From positions 1 through 43,454 of the forward strand of contig NZ_RYUH01000013.1 of the NCBI RefSeq assembly GCF_004155535.1: DNA of 43,454 nt. The letters are read 5' to 3'. The notes below the pieces were generated by a model, which was given only the letters and a program-made list of their open reading frames with translations, searched no databases and was not told the origin of the DNA. This stretch comes from Bifidobacterium pseudolongum subsp. globosum. Its GTDB lineage: Bacteria; Actinomycetota; Actinomycetes; Actinomycetales; Bifidobacteriaceae. Shown here piece by piece: positions 29,001 to 36,752 of the stretch. The position numbers and the translations under genes were made by a program. The stretch's first letter is position 1. Every line of letters starts with the position of its first letter.

Positions 29001-29391
29001 GCTCGATCTGGTCGACCGAGTCGATGCCGAGTTCCTTCTGCGCTTCGAGTTCGGCGGGCAGGCCGTGCGTGTCCCAGCCGAACACTCGGTTGACTCGGCG
29101 GCCCTTCATGGTCTGGTAGCGCGGCACCACATCCTTGGCATAGCCGGTCAGCAGATGGCCGTAGTGCGGCAGGCCGTTCGCGAAGGGCGGGCCGTCGAAG
29201 AACACGAACTCATTCGAGCTGTGCTCGCCACTGGGGTTTTCGTCGATGGATTTCTGGAAGGTGCCGTTGGTGTCCCAATAACGCAGCACATCTTGTTCGA
29301 GCTGCGGGAAGTCGGGATTCGGCGCGACGTTCGCGCTTTGTTCGCCGACCGATGCCTTGGGATACACGTGCTGTGGTGTTTCGCTCACCAT
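26068..29391 (-). CDS. ileS: Isoleucyl-tRNA synthetase, long eukaryote-like (IleRS2) type
   Basis: Class I aminoacyl-tRNA synthetase of 1107 aa that charges tRNA-Ile with isoleucine. The ATP-binding HIGH-type motif is PHYGHL (75-80) in the context GPPFANGLPHYGHLLTG, and KMSKH (near 653) replaces KMSKS. The connective-peptide editing domain lies between. The GLPHYGH context and length match the IleRS2 branch shared with eukaryotes, which is known to be poorly inhibited by mupirocin; bifidobacteria are known for intrinsic mupirocin resistance. The start ATG at 29391 follows GAGGAG. It is controlled by the T-box leader at 29392-29640. Confidence 0.97.
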   Translation of the reverse strand: MVSETPQHVYPKASVGEQSANVAPNPDFPQLEQDVLRYWDTNGTFQKSIDENPSGEHSSNEFVFFDGPPFANGLPHYGHLLTGYAKDVVPRYQTMKGRRVNRVFGWDTHGLPAELEAQKELGIDSVDQIEQMGIDKFNDACRASVLKYVNEWRDYVHRQARWVDFEHGYKTLDIPYMESVMWAFKTLYEKGLAYKGYRVLPYCPKDQTPLSAHELRMDADVYQDRQDTTVSVAVKLRDEDDAYAVFWTTTPWTVPTNFAIVVGADIDYVEVRPKEGKFAGKKFYFAKALLGSYNKELGEDYEVVRELKGSDMVGWRYYPVFPYFAGEQATAEGGTPGPNAYQILTADYVDTTEGTGLVHQAPYGEDDMNTLNAHGITSVDVLDSGCRFTSLCPDYEGMFVFDANLPILRNLRAGDGPLAQMPEDQRALLFQEKSYVHSYPHCWRCGTPLIYKPVSSWFVSVTKIKPRLLELNQEINWIPDNVKDGQFGKWLSNARDWSISRNRFWGSPIPVWVSDDPKYPRVDVYGSLDELKADFGDYPRDHDGNINMHRPYIDELTRPNPDDPTGTSTMRRISDVLDCWFESGSMPFAQYHYPFENKEYFEQHFPSDFIVEYIGQTRGWFYLLHVMATALFDKPAFKNVICHGIVLGDDGQKMSKHLRNYPDVNGVFDQYGSDAMRWFLMSSPILRGGNLIVTSEGIRDTVRQIMLPVWSSYYFFTLYANAANNGRGYNARELTADEVPGLPQMDRYLLARTRKLIAQVSAHMDEFEISDACDEVSDFIDMLTNWYIRNTRDRFWNEDENAFNTLYTVLEAFMRVLAPLAPMEAETVWRGLTGGDSVHLGDWPYLTDPATGEDTALGRVLVEDGDLVAAMDKVREVVSATLSLRKAKKMRVRQPLAKLTVVVDEPSQVDGYDALLKSELNIKDVEYSTLDEAADHGLKIIDELKVNARAAGPRLGKQVQFAIKASKSGDWHTDPATGDPVIETPNGTITLQGDEYDITRRVEEADAAARRDSASSILPSGGFVILDLELNDDLIAEGYARDVIRAVQDARKDAGLEVSDRIVLTLTVPADDLPKVEQFRDLICSETLSTAVDVEQGDELTVTVAKA

Positions 29392-29640
29392 TGCTCCTCA
29401 TCTTGCAGGATCTGTCTTTTCCTGCGAGGACGATGGCTCCGGGCGGATTGCTTGGCAATCCCCGCGCCACCGCGGTACCACCTCGCTTGCCACGCGCGCG
29501 TGCATGCACGCGTGACCGCTTGTGTTCGGCTGTACGGGCCGACCCCGTCGGTTCTACTGGGTCGGGCGGCGCGCCGCCCGGCTGTTCTTCCGAAGGCTCC
29601 CCGCTGATGACGGATCACTGCCCGGTTTCGTGCGCCACTA
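29392..29640 (-). promoter_or_regulatory. T-box riboswitch, ileS leader (translational type)
   Basis: In the complement, 29470-29484 reads GAGGTGGTACCGCGG, the conserved T-box core that pairs with the NCCA end of uncharged tRNA. Upstream lies a short stem region with ATC triplets (isoleucine codon) near GTGATCCGTCATCAGCGG, consistent with the compact stem I of actinobacterial ileS T-boxes. Downstream, TCCTCGCAGGA can pair with the segment around GAGGA that includes the RBS, so control is probably at translation initiation. A TATAGT box with an extended TGG lies at 29637-29642. The remaining gap to 29833 holds no gene that I can see. Confidence 0.88.
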
Positions 29641-29833
29641 TACCAGCAACGCGGGAACGAATGCGCCCCTGAAACATGAATGACCCGCCCCAGCACGCCT
29701 GCCGTTCGACTCACACATCCTCGCGCATGCGGCGTGGTGTGTCCTGGGGAATGGGGCGGCTCGATGGGCGGGCCATTTCAGGGGAACACGAATGATGGTT
29801 GGTCTAGGTGTTCGTGGCACTATGTGCCATCAA

Positions 29834-30076
29834 TCACTCGGGGACTTCCATGTGCTGCCAGGTGTCCGCGGACTCGAACAGCAGGTCTTTCTCGTTCTGT
29901 TCGGCGACCTTGTGCTTGTGGGCGGTTGCACAACCCTCGGCGTCCACTTCCGGCTCGCCGGTTGCCGGATCGGCCTGCGGCTTGTCCGTTTCGCTGACTA
30001 CCTCTTGAAGTTCTTCGACTTGTGCGGCGTCGAGCCCCTCGAGTCCTTCCGCTTTCTTGGGTTCGGTTTCTGCCAT
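29834..30076 (-). CDS. Small acidic protein, paralogue of the 30997-31287 product
   Basis: 80-aa acidic soluble protein of unknown function. Its middle, AAQVEELQEVVSETDKPQADPATGEP, matches ADQVKQMEQIVSDTDHPYTDPITGKP in the protein encoded at 30997-31287, so the two genes are paralogues on either side of the phosphatase gene. The C-terminal part differs and contains CATAHKHK. ATG at 30076 is chosen for its strong AAGGAGG 7 nt upstream; the longer frame to 30151 lacks an RBS. No membrane segment or signal peptide. Confidence 0.75.
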   Translation of the reverse strand: MAETEPKKAEGLEGLDAAQVEELQEVVSETDKPQADPATGEPEVDAEGCATAHKHKVAEQNEKDLLFESADTWQHMEVPE

Positions 30077-30198
30077 AGGGCGCCTCCTTAACAATCGACT
30101 CTCGTCGTCGATGACGATAAGCTCACTATAGCGTCTTTTCCACTGCCACACGCGCAGCGTCTCACGTTTTTCCCAATCAGCACAACGCCATAAGCGCT

Positions 30199-30969
30199 TC
30201 AGTTACTTGCGTCATCGGTGAGGTAGAAATCGCGCAGTGCACGCAGGTCGGCCTCACTGAGCCCAATCGCCGTACGCAGGTAGCCGACAGGGCCGCCGAA
30301 CGATGCAGTGGCGTCGATATACGTCTGGAAATAGAGCGGCGAGGCGACGAGGAACTCGTCGATGTCCGCATGGGCCTTGGGGCCGAGCAGTGCTTCGAAG
30401 GTGTCGACGAACGCCGGCATTTCCGTGGACATGTAGAGGTTGGTCTGCAGGTAATCGTCGCGGATCACGTCTTCAGGCACTTCCAGCGCAGCCAGAATGA
30501 GCGCCGCCGCGATGCCGGTGCGATCCTTGCCCTGTGTGCAGTGGAACAGGTAGCCACCCGGCTCGTCGATGAGCAGGCGGAACATCCGCTTCCAGCACGC
30601 GACCGCGGCGTCGTCGAGCACGAGGCGCGGGTAGAGGTCCTCGATGAACGTGCCCGGGCGGGTGACGATGTCGCGCAGCTGCAAACGCAGCGCCTTCGTC
30701 TCGCGGAACGTGGGCAGTGCGTAGAACGACCAATCCTCGAGCAGGCGGTCTGGCTTCAGGTCGCGTTCGGGATCGGTGCGCAAATCGATGACGTTCGAGA
30801 TGCCCCTATGCGCCAGCGTCTCCAGGTCGTCATGGCGCGCATCGTGCAGGTTCGCCGAGCGCACCAGCAGTCCCGGGCGCACCATGCGCCCTTGCTCCGT
30901 ATGGATGCCGCCCAGATCGCGGCAGTTCTCCACGGTGGGCAACGGCAGTTTGCGTGACACTACGCGCAT
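30199..30969 (-). CDS. Protein-tyrosine/serine phosphatase (Y_phosphatase3-like)
   Basis: Cytosolic phosphatase of 256 aa with the cysteine-based P-loop HCTQGKDRTG: Cys144 is the nucleophile and Arg150 binds phosphate. The N-terminal ENCRDLGGIHTEQG is the usual NxRDxGG signature of this family (MptpB/IphP-like). The general-acid Asp is probably in the 70-120 region. Members dephosphorylate phospho-Tyr/Ser or phosphoinositide-like substrates; the natural substrate is unknown. ATG at 30969 has GAGGAG 5 nt upstream. It lies 27 nt after the small acidic gene 30997-31287, probably one operon. Confidence 0.88.
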   Translation of the reverse strand: MRVVSRKLPLPTVENCRDLGGIHTEQGRMVRPGLLVRSANLHDARHDDLETLAHRGISNVIDLRTDPERDLKPDRLLEDWSFYALPTFRETKALRLQLRDIVTRPGTFIEDLYPRLVLDDAAVACWKRMFRLLIDEPGGYLFHCTQGKDRTGIAAALILAALEVPEDVIRDDYLQTNLYMSTEMPAFVDTFEALLGPKAHADIDEFLVASPLYFQTYIDATASFGGPVGYLRTAIGLSEADLRALRDFYLTDDASN

Positions 30970-30996
30970 AGGGCTCCTCTCAGGTGGGTCAGCGAC

Positions 30997-31287
30997 TCAC
31001 TTGTCTTCGAGATACGGGTCTTCCCACTGGTTTTCGTTGTCGGTCTCCTCGGGGCGGTCGATTGCGAGCTCCTCGCGTTGCGCCGCATCCTGCTTGGCTT
31101 CCTTGGAGGCATCGCTCACACCCACCTCGTTTTCCGGAATGTCCTCATTCGGCTTGCCGGTGATCGGGTCGGTGTACGGATGGTCAGTGTCGCTGACAAT
31201 CTGCTCCATCTGCTTGACCTGATCGGCGCTCACCGCGCCAAGGCCTTCGTGTGTGTTGGTGTCTGGAATGTTCTGTTGCTCTGCCAT
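30997..31287 (-). CDS. Small acidic protein upstream of phosphatase
   Basis: 96-aa strongly acidic soluble protein, with an N-terminal Gln-rich helix and a central SDTDHPYTDPITGKPNED segment shared with the 29834-30076 product. Rich in Asp, Glu, Asn and Gln, and with no Cys. ATG at 31287 follows GGAGCCATC. It is the first gene of a probable two-gene operon with the phosphatase (27-nt gap), so it may be its partner or substrate; that is inference from position only. Confidence 0.75.
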   Translation of the reverse strand: MAEQQNIPDTNTHEGLGAVSADQVKQMEQIVSDTDHPYTDPITGKPNEDIPENEVGVSDASKEAKQDAAQREELAIDRPEETDNENQWEDPYLEDK

Positions 31288-31421
31288 GATGGCTCCAATC
31301 TCGAGAGCGGCGCGGGTGCGTGTCGCACCCGCTTCCTATCCCCCCACTATAGCCTCGTACAAAAGGGGCGCCCGGCGGACTTTGCCCAGTGGGGAACATG
31401 CGTGCGGGCCCAGCGTATAAG

Positions 31422-31454
31422 GAAGCCCCTTGCCTATGTGCGGCAAGGGGCTTC
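31422..31454. terminator. Terminator hairpin
   Basis: GAAGCCCCTTGCC (422-434 of this kb) and GGCAAGGGGCTTC form a perfect 13-bp stem with a 7-nt loop. It lies downstream of the small charged gene 31527-31739 and upstream of the next minus-strand gene. Confidence 0.8.
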
Positions 31455-31526
31455 GTACGTACGCCGATATCGATTCGCCCGGCGCGCACTCCCCCACTGG
31501 GGCGCATGCGCGGGCGGTTCGGCGGA

Positions 31527-31739
31527 TCAGTGGGTCTGGTGGGTCTCTTCGTGCTCGGCGACTTCCTTCTTGTCGCCCTTTTCCGCACGGGAGGTCTCCC
31601 AGCCTTCCTTGACATCCTTGAGCTTGTCGGTCAGGTCACCGACGCTCTTCTTGATGTCTTCGAAATCGTCTTTGTGCTCGTCGATGCGGGCCTTGATCTC
31701 TTCGAAGTTTTCCTTCATCTTGTCGCTCATATCAACCAT
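31527..31739 (-). CDS. Small charged helical protein (70 aa)
   Basis: Predicted single long amphipathic or coiled-coil helix with heptad-like spacing (MKENFEEIKARIDEHKDDFEDIKKSV), then a charged, His-ending tail. No signal or TM segment. It resembles the 4865-5083 product in composition. Start ATG with GGAAGG upstream. Flanked by its own terminator, so likely monocistronic. Function unknown; the amphipathic character would suit a membrane- or protein-binding stress peptide. Confidence 0.75.
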   Translation of the reverse strand: MVDMSDKMKENFEEIKARIDEHKDDFEDIKKSVGDLTDKLKDVKEGWETSRAEKGDKKEVAEHEETHQTH

Positions 31740-31845
31740 GGTGACCTTCCTTTACTGGTAAACGGGTTGCCTGCTATCCATTACAGCACGTTGGGGCCGG
31801 TTGCGCAGATAGGGAAATCGCCGCGCGCGGCGTCCCGCACATACC

Positions 31846-31880
31846 AAAGCGCGGCCGTGCATTGCACACGGCCGCGCTTT
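31846..31880. terminator. Terminator of ABC exporter operon
   Basis: AAAGCGCGGCCGTG and CACGGCCGCGCTTT form a perfect 14-bp stem with a 7-nt loop, 18 nt past the stop of the second ABC gene. Confidence 0.85.
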
Positions 31881-31897
31881 CGCTTTACCGGGGCCCG

Positions 31898-33976
31898 CTA
31901 CTCGAGTTCGAGTGAGCCAGTGTACAGCTGGTAGTATTCGCCCTTTTCCTCCATGAGCTCGTCGTGCGAGCCGCGTTCGATGATGCGGCCGTGGTCGAGC
32001 ACCATGATGACATCCGAGTTCCTGACCGTGGACAGGCGGTGGGCGATGACGAACACCGTGCGTCCCCTCATCAGGTTGTCCATGCCGGCCTGGACCACTT
32101 CCTCGGTGCGCGTGTCGATCGACGACGTCGCCTCGTCGAGGATGAGCGCCGGCGGATCGGCGACTGCAGCGCGCGCGATCGAGATGAGCTGGCGCTGGCC
32201 TTGCGACAGGCCGGAGCCATCGCCGGAGAGCACCGTCTGGTAGCCGTCGGGCAGCATGCGGATGAACGAGTCCGCGTTGACGAGCTTCGCCGCGGCGATG
32301 CATTCGTCATCGGTCGCGCCGAGCTTGCCATAGCGGATGTTGTCCATCACCGTGCCGGTGAACAGGTTGACGTCCTGCAGCACGATGCCGAGCGAACGCC
32401 TCAGGTCCGGCTTTCTGATGCCCTTGACGTTGATGCCGTCGTAGAGGATCATGCCTTCCTGGATGTCGTAGAAGCGGTTGATGAGGTTCGTGATTGTCGT
32501 CTTGCCGGCGCCGGTCGCGCCCACAAGCGCGATCTTCTGCCCAGGCTTCGCGAACCACGTGATGTCATGCAACACTGGCTTGTCCGGGTTGTATCCGAAG
32601 GTCACGTCGGTGAAGCGCACGTCGCCGCGCAGCAGCGTAAGCCTGCCGTCGGCCGACGTGACCGCCTCTTCATGCGCCTCCTCGGCCACTTCGGCCGCGC
32701 GCTTGCTGAGCCTCTTCGCGGCTTCGCGCGAACGCGTGCCGTCGTCGCTCGCCTCGCGCTTCCACGCCCAGTGACCGGTCTTCTTCGGCGTCTCCGTCAT
32801 CGTGCGGCCGTCCGAAGCGAGCTCGACGTTGACGAGCGTGACCGTGCCATTGTCTTTCTCGGACGGCTCGTCCATCAGCGCGAAGATGCGCGACGCGCCC
32901 GCGAGCGCCATCATGACCATCGTCATCTGCTGCGAGACCTGGCCGATCGGGTTGACGAAGGATCTGGACAGCGTGAGCAGCGAGATGATCGTGCCGATGG
33001 TGAACGCGGCGCCGGAGAAGCTGAGGTTGCCCCAGTTGCCAAGCGCGGCGAGGCCGCCGAAGATCGCGGAGAGCACATAGAGCAGATAGCCCATGTTGCC
33101 GACGACCGGCATCAGCACGTTGCCGTAGGTGTTCGCGCTTGCGCTGGCGTGGTACAGGCGCTCGTTGCGTTCGTCGAACGACGCCTGCGTGGCGTCTTCG
33201 TGGTTGAAGACCTTGATGACCTTCTGCCCGTTGACCGATTCCTCGACGAACGCGTTCACGTCGCCGAGTTCCTGCTGCTGCACCACGAAGTAGCGGCCCG
33301 AGCGGCTCACGATCACGCGGATGAGCAGCAGGAGCAGCCCGGTGAACACAAGGACGAAGACCGTGTACGGAATCGACAGGTAGAGCATCGCGATGAGCGC
33401 CGCCAGCGCGGACACACCGGATGCGAACATCTGCGGTAGCGACTGGCTGATCGCCTGGCGCAGCGTGTCGGTGTCGTTCGTGTACCGGCTCATCACGTCG
33501 CCATGCTCATGTGTGTCGAAGTACGAGATCGGCAATGTCTGCATGTGTTCGAACATCTCGTCTCGAATCTCCTTCATGACGCCCTGTTCGACGCCGACGA
33601 GCAGATACGAGTACAGCCACGCGCTGAATGTGCCGAGCGCGTAGAGGATGCCCATGAAGATGAGCGCTTGGATGAGCGGCGCCCAGTCCGGGACGCTCTC
33701 CCCTACAAGCGGCATGATATACCGGTCGATCAACGCCTGCAGGAACAATGCCGACCCCGCCTGCGCGACTGCGGACACGATGATCGCGATGATGATGACC
33801 ACCATGCGCACCTTGTATGCGAACACGTATTTGAGCAGTCGCTTGAGGGTGCCCTTCTTCGCCTTGTCACGCGGCATGCCTTGCGCGCCGTTCGCCTCGG
33901 GCATGCGCGCGTCGTCATTGAGGGTCTCTTTGTCGGTGGCAGAAGTCTGTGCCACCGTTGCCGCCGCTGCGCTCAT
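31898..33976 (-). CDS. ABC exporter half-transporter, catalytic NBD subunit
   Basis: 692-aa fusion of a six-helix exporter domain and an ABC ATPase, acting with the neighbouring subunit as an efflux pump. Walker A is GATGAGKTT (about 485-493), the ABC signature is LSQGQRQ (about 590), and Walker B is ALILDEATSS (about 607-616) with the catalytic Glu present. The LSQGQ variant sits opposite the degenerate site of the partner in such heterodimers. About 55 extra charged residues (around 400-455) separate the membrane and ATPase domains. Its ATG overlaps the stop of the upstream subunit by 4 nt (33973-33976), indicating translational coupling. Substrate unknown; drug or peptide export is likely. 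Confidence 0.93.
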   Translation of the reverse strand: MSAAAATVAQTSATDKETLNDDARMPEANGAQGMPRDKAKKGTLKRLLKYVFAYKVRMVVIIIAIIVSAVAQAGSALFLQALIDRYIMPLVGESVPDWAPLIQALIFMGILYALGTFSAWLYSYLLVGVEQGVMKEIRDEMFEHMQTLPISYFDTHEHGDVMSRYTNDTDTLRQAISQSLPQMFASGVSALAALIAMLYLSIPYTVFVLVFTGLLLLLIRVIVSRSGRYFVVQQQELGDVNAFVEESVNGQKVIKVFNHEDATQASFDERNERLYHASASANTYGNVLMPVVGNMGYLLYVLSAIFGGLAALGNWGNLSFSGAAFTIGTIISLLTLSRSFVNPIGQVSQQMTMVMMALAGASRIFALMDEPSEKDNGTVTLVNVELASDGRTMTETPKKTGHWAWKREASDDGTRSREAAKRLSKRAAEVAEEAHEEAVTSADGRLTLLRGDVRFTDVTFGYNPDKPVLHDITWFAKPGQKIALVGATGAGKTTITNLINRFYDIQEGMILYDGINVKGIRKPDLRRSLGIVLQDVNLFTGTVMDNIRYGKLGATDDECIAAAKLVNADSFIRMLPDGYQTVLSGDGSGLSQGQRQLISIARAAVADPPALILDEATSSIDTRTEEVVQAGMDNLMRGRTVFVIAHRLSTVRNSDVIMVLDHGRIIERGSHDELMEEKGEYYQLYTGSLELE

Positions 33977-35946
33977 CGTTGTTCACCTCCCTTGATTGCT
34001 TCGATGTCTTGCGCCATATGCGCTTGCTGCTCGCGTTCGCGCTCCTTCTGCCGCGCAATGACGTCGCTTGTGCGCATGTCTTCGTTGTAGTCGGTCGCGA
34101 AACCGCTCGCCTCGGCCTCTTCCTCGTGCAGGTCCTGCGATTCCTTGTCGAGGTCCTGCTGGCTGTGCTGCTGCGTCTGCGATTCGTAGATGCTGCGGTA
34201 TTCCTCGCAACGCTCGAGCAATTCCGCGTTCGTGCCCTGGTCGAGGATGCGGCCTTCGTGCATGACGACGATCTTGTCGGATTCCTCGACGGACGCGACG
34301 CGCTGCGCGATGATGATCTTCGTGGTGTTCGGGATCTCGTGGTGGAACGCTTCGCGGATGAGCTTGTCCGTCTTGGTGTCCACCGCCGACGTCGAATCGT
34401 CGAGGATCAGGATCTTCGGCTTCTTGAGCAGTGCGCGCGCGATGCACAGGCGCTGCCGCTGGCCGCCGGAGACATTCGTGCCGCCCTGCTCGATGTAGGT
34501 GTTGTACTTGTCGGGGAATTCCTGGATGAATCCGTCGGCCTGCGCGAGTTCGCATGCATGGCGAATCTCCTCGTCGGTCGCGTACGGATTGCCCCAGCGC
34601 AGATTTTCCGCGATCGTGCCCGCGAACAGCACGTTCTTCTGCAACACCATCGCGACCTCGTCGCGCAACGCTTCGAGTTCGTAGTCGCGCACGTCGACGC
34701 CGCCCACTTTGAGTGCGCCGGAGGAGACATCGTACAGGCGCGGGATGAGCTGCACGAGCGACGTCTTCGCGGAACCGGTGCCGCCGACGATGCCGATTGT
34801 CTGCCCCGAACGGATGTGCAGGTCGATGTCATCGAGCACCGGGCGTTCAGAGTGTTCGGAATAGCGGAACGACACATGGTCGAAGTCGATCGAGCCGTCG
34901 GCCACGGCCGTGATGGGCTCGTCCGCCTCACGGATCGTGCTCTCCTCGGTGAGCACGCCGCAGATGCGTTCCGCGGATGCGCGCGAGATGATGACCATGA
35001 CGAAAATCATCGAGAGCATCATCATCGCCATCATGATCTGCATCGCGTACGTCACGAGCGCGGTCAGGTCGCCCGTCGTCAAGCCGAGCGCGGCGTTGTT
35101 GCCGGACGCGACGATCTGGCGCGCGCCGACCCATGCGATCGTGATGAGCGACGCGTACATGCACAGGTTGAACAGCGGCGAGTTGATCGACAACAGCTTC
35201 TCCGCCTTGCAGAACTGCTCGTAGATCTTGAGCGAGATGCGCCCGAACTTCTTGTCTTCGAAATCCTCACGGTTGAAGGATTTGACCACGCGGATGCCCT
35301 GCAGGTTCTCGTCGACGACGTTGTTGAGCTCATCATACGTGTGGAAGACGCGTTCGAAGATCGGATGGACCACGATGATCAGGCCGAACAGGCCGACCGC
35401 GAGCACCGGGATGCAGGCGAGGAACACCATCGAGATCTGCGGGCTGATGCGGAACGCGAAGATCCATGCGACGATGAGCATGATCGGCGCGCGCATGCCG
35501 ACGCGGATGAGCATCTGGTACGCGTTCTGCACGTTCGTCACGTCGGTCGTGAGCCTGGTGATGATCGAGCCCGTCGAAAAACGGTCGATGTTCGCGAAGC
35601 TGAACTGCTGCACCTTCTCGAACTCGTCATGGCGCAGGTTCTTGGCAAAACCGGAGGAACCGATGGCCGCGAACCGACCGGACAGGAAGCCCGCGCACAA
35701 CGACACGACCGCGCAGGCGATCAGGATGCCGCCGTACTTCCAGATGTCCGGCATGGATTTGCCGCTGATGCCCTTATCGATAAGAATCGCGATGACGGTG
35801 GGGATGGCGATCTCTATGACCGCCTCAACAATAACGAATAGCGGCGAAAGCAGGCTCGCCGTGCGGTATTCCCGAAGGGACTTCGCCAATGTCCTGATGA
35901 CATGCGCCTTGGAGGGCGTGGTGTCGGTTGCCGTGGTAGTGCTCAT
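33973..35946 (-). CDS. ABC exporter half-transporter, degenerate NBD subunit
   Basis: 657-aa exporter subunit, TM domain first, then ATPase domain. Walker A is GGTGSAKTS, with Ala replacing the usual Gly before Lys. The signature is VSGGQRQ (canonical), and Walker B is ILILDDSTSA, with Asp in place of the catalytic Glu. Such Asp substitution is the hallmark of the non-hydrolytic site in heterodimeric exporters (LmrCD/TM287-288 type). A long charged C-terminal tail (about 580-657), rich in Glu, Gln and Arg, follows the ATPase. Encoded 20 nt after the MarR regulator and overlapping the second subunit. Confidence 0.93.
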   Translation of the reverse strand: MSTTTATDTTPSKAHVIRTLAKSLREYRTASLLSPLFVIVEAVIEIAIPTVIAILIDKGISGKSMPDIWKYGGILIACAVVSLCAGFLSGRFAAIGSSGFAKNLRHDEFEKVQQFSFANIDRFSTGSIITRLTTDVTNVQNAYQMLIRVGMRAPIMLIVAWIFAFRISPQISMVFLACIPVLAVGLFGLIIVVHPIFERVFHTYDELNNVVDENLQGIRVVKSFNREDFEDKKFGRISLKIYEQFCKAEKLLSINSPLFNLCMYASLITIAWVGARQIVASGNNAALGLTTGDLTALVTYAMQIMMAMMMLSMIFVMVIISRASAERICGVLTEESTIREADEPITAVADGSIDFDHVSFRYSEHSERPVLDDIDLHIRSGQTIGIVGGTGSAKTSLVQLIPRLYDVSSGALKVGGVDVRDYELEALRDEVAMVLQKNVLFAGTIAENLRWGNPYATDEEIRHACELAQADGFIQEFPDKYNTYIEQGGTNVSGGQRQRLCIARALLKKPKILILDDSTSAVDTKTDKLIREAFHHEIPNTTKIIIAQRVASVEESDKIVVMHEGRILDQGTNAELLERCEEYRSIYESQTQQHSQQDLDKESQDLHEEEAEASGFATDYNEDMRTSDVIARQKEREREQQAHMAQDIEAIKGGEQR

Positions 35947-35966
35947 GCTGCCTCATCTCCTTTCTG

Positions 35967-36494
35967 CTACTGGTGTGTGGTGTCTTGCCTGGTACGTGTG
36001 GCTGGCTCATCCGCCGTGCGCTCGGAGCCGACAAGCCCGGTCTCCACCAAATTGGCACGCATGCGGGCAAGGTCGTCCATGAACCGTTCCTGCTCGTCCG
36101 GGGGGAATCCAGTGAACAGCGTCGTCTCCAACTGGTGCGCGGCGCGCATGATCTCCACAACAAGGTCGGACGCGGTGGGCGTGAGCTCGATCTTGCGCAC
36201 GCGCGCATCCCAATCGACGGCGGAACGCGTGATCAGACCCTTCTTTTCCATGAGTCCGAGCACGCGCGACGCGGTGGAGCGAGTGATGGAGAACGCCCGT
36301 TCGATGTCGTATTGGAACACATCCGAATCGCGGTGTTCGTGCAGATACTGCACGATGGGCATGTTGGCGCCCGACATCATGGAATCCGGGGGCACAATGC
36401 CGTTCCAATACCGGCCGATGAGATTGTGGAGCGCCTTGATTTCGAGGCTCGGGCGCAGCATACCTGACGAATCCACACCTTGCACCCTGTCCAT
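35967..36494 (-). CDS. MarR-family transcriptional regulator of the exporter
   Basis: 175-aa winged-helix DNA-binding protein. The segment QYDIERAFSITRSTASRVLGLMEKKGLITRSA is a clear helix-turn-helix plus wing approach, followed by DWDARVRKIELTPTASDLV, the MarR wing and dimer helix. It likely senses a small ligand and represses its own operon (MarR-ABC-ABC). ATG at 36494 has GAGGAG 7 nt upstream; the frame is open to 36548. An inverted repeat flanking the -10 box at 36562-36585 is the likely operator. Confidence 0.9.
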   Translation of the reverse strand: MDRVQGVDSSGMLRPSLEIKALHNLIGRYWNGIVPPDSMMSGANMPIVQYLHEHRDSDVFQYDIERAFSITRSTASRVLGLMEKKGLITRSAVDWDARVRKIELTPTASDLVVEIMRAAHQLETTLFTGFPPDEQERFMDDLARMRANLVETGLVGSERTADEPATRTRQDTTHQ

Positions 36495-36561
36495 GCGCGC
36501 TCTCCTCTTGCCGTGATATTTCGACGCGGGCATATTGCGATGCCACAACGTCGCTACTGCA

Positions 36562-36585
36562 ACAGAACACTATAGATTGTTCTGT
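36562..36585 (-). promoter_or_regulatory. Operator/promoter of the MarR-ABC operon
   Basis: ACAGAACA (36562-36569) and TGTTCTGT (36578-36585) are exact inverted repeats 8 nt apart. In the complement a TATAGT -10 box sits between the arms, so a bound dimer would occlude RNA polymerase. The adjacent sequence to 36610 contains further CAAC/GTTG half-sites. Confidence 0.7.
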
Positions 36586-36668
36586 ATACAACAGTTGCAG
36601 ATACAACTAGACTATGCCGACAGTGAACCGCGTGCAACCATCGCGCGTCACCGCCTCCACATATGCAA

Positions 36669-36705
36669 GCGATCCGCGCCCTGCAGCACGCAGGTCGCGG
36701 ATCGC
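36669..36705. terminator. Terminator of flavin reductase gene
   Basis: GCGATCCGCG (36669-36678) and CGCGGATCGC (36696-36705) form a perfect 10-bp stem with a loop containing a further small CTGC/GCAG hairpin. Located about 50 nt beyond the stop of the gene at 36753. Confidence 0.7.
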
Positions 36706-36752
36706 GCACATGATGGGCCAGTGGCTACCGCCGACCCGTCACATCAGTGGAT

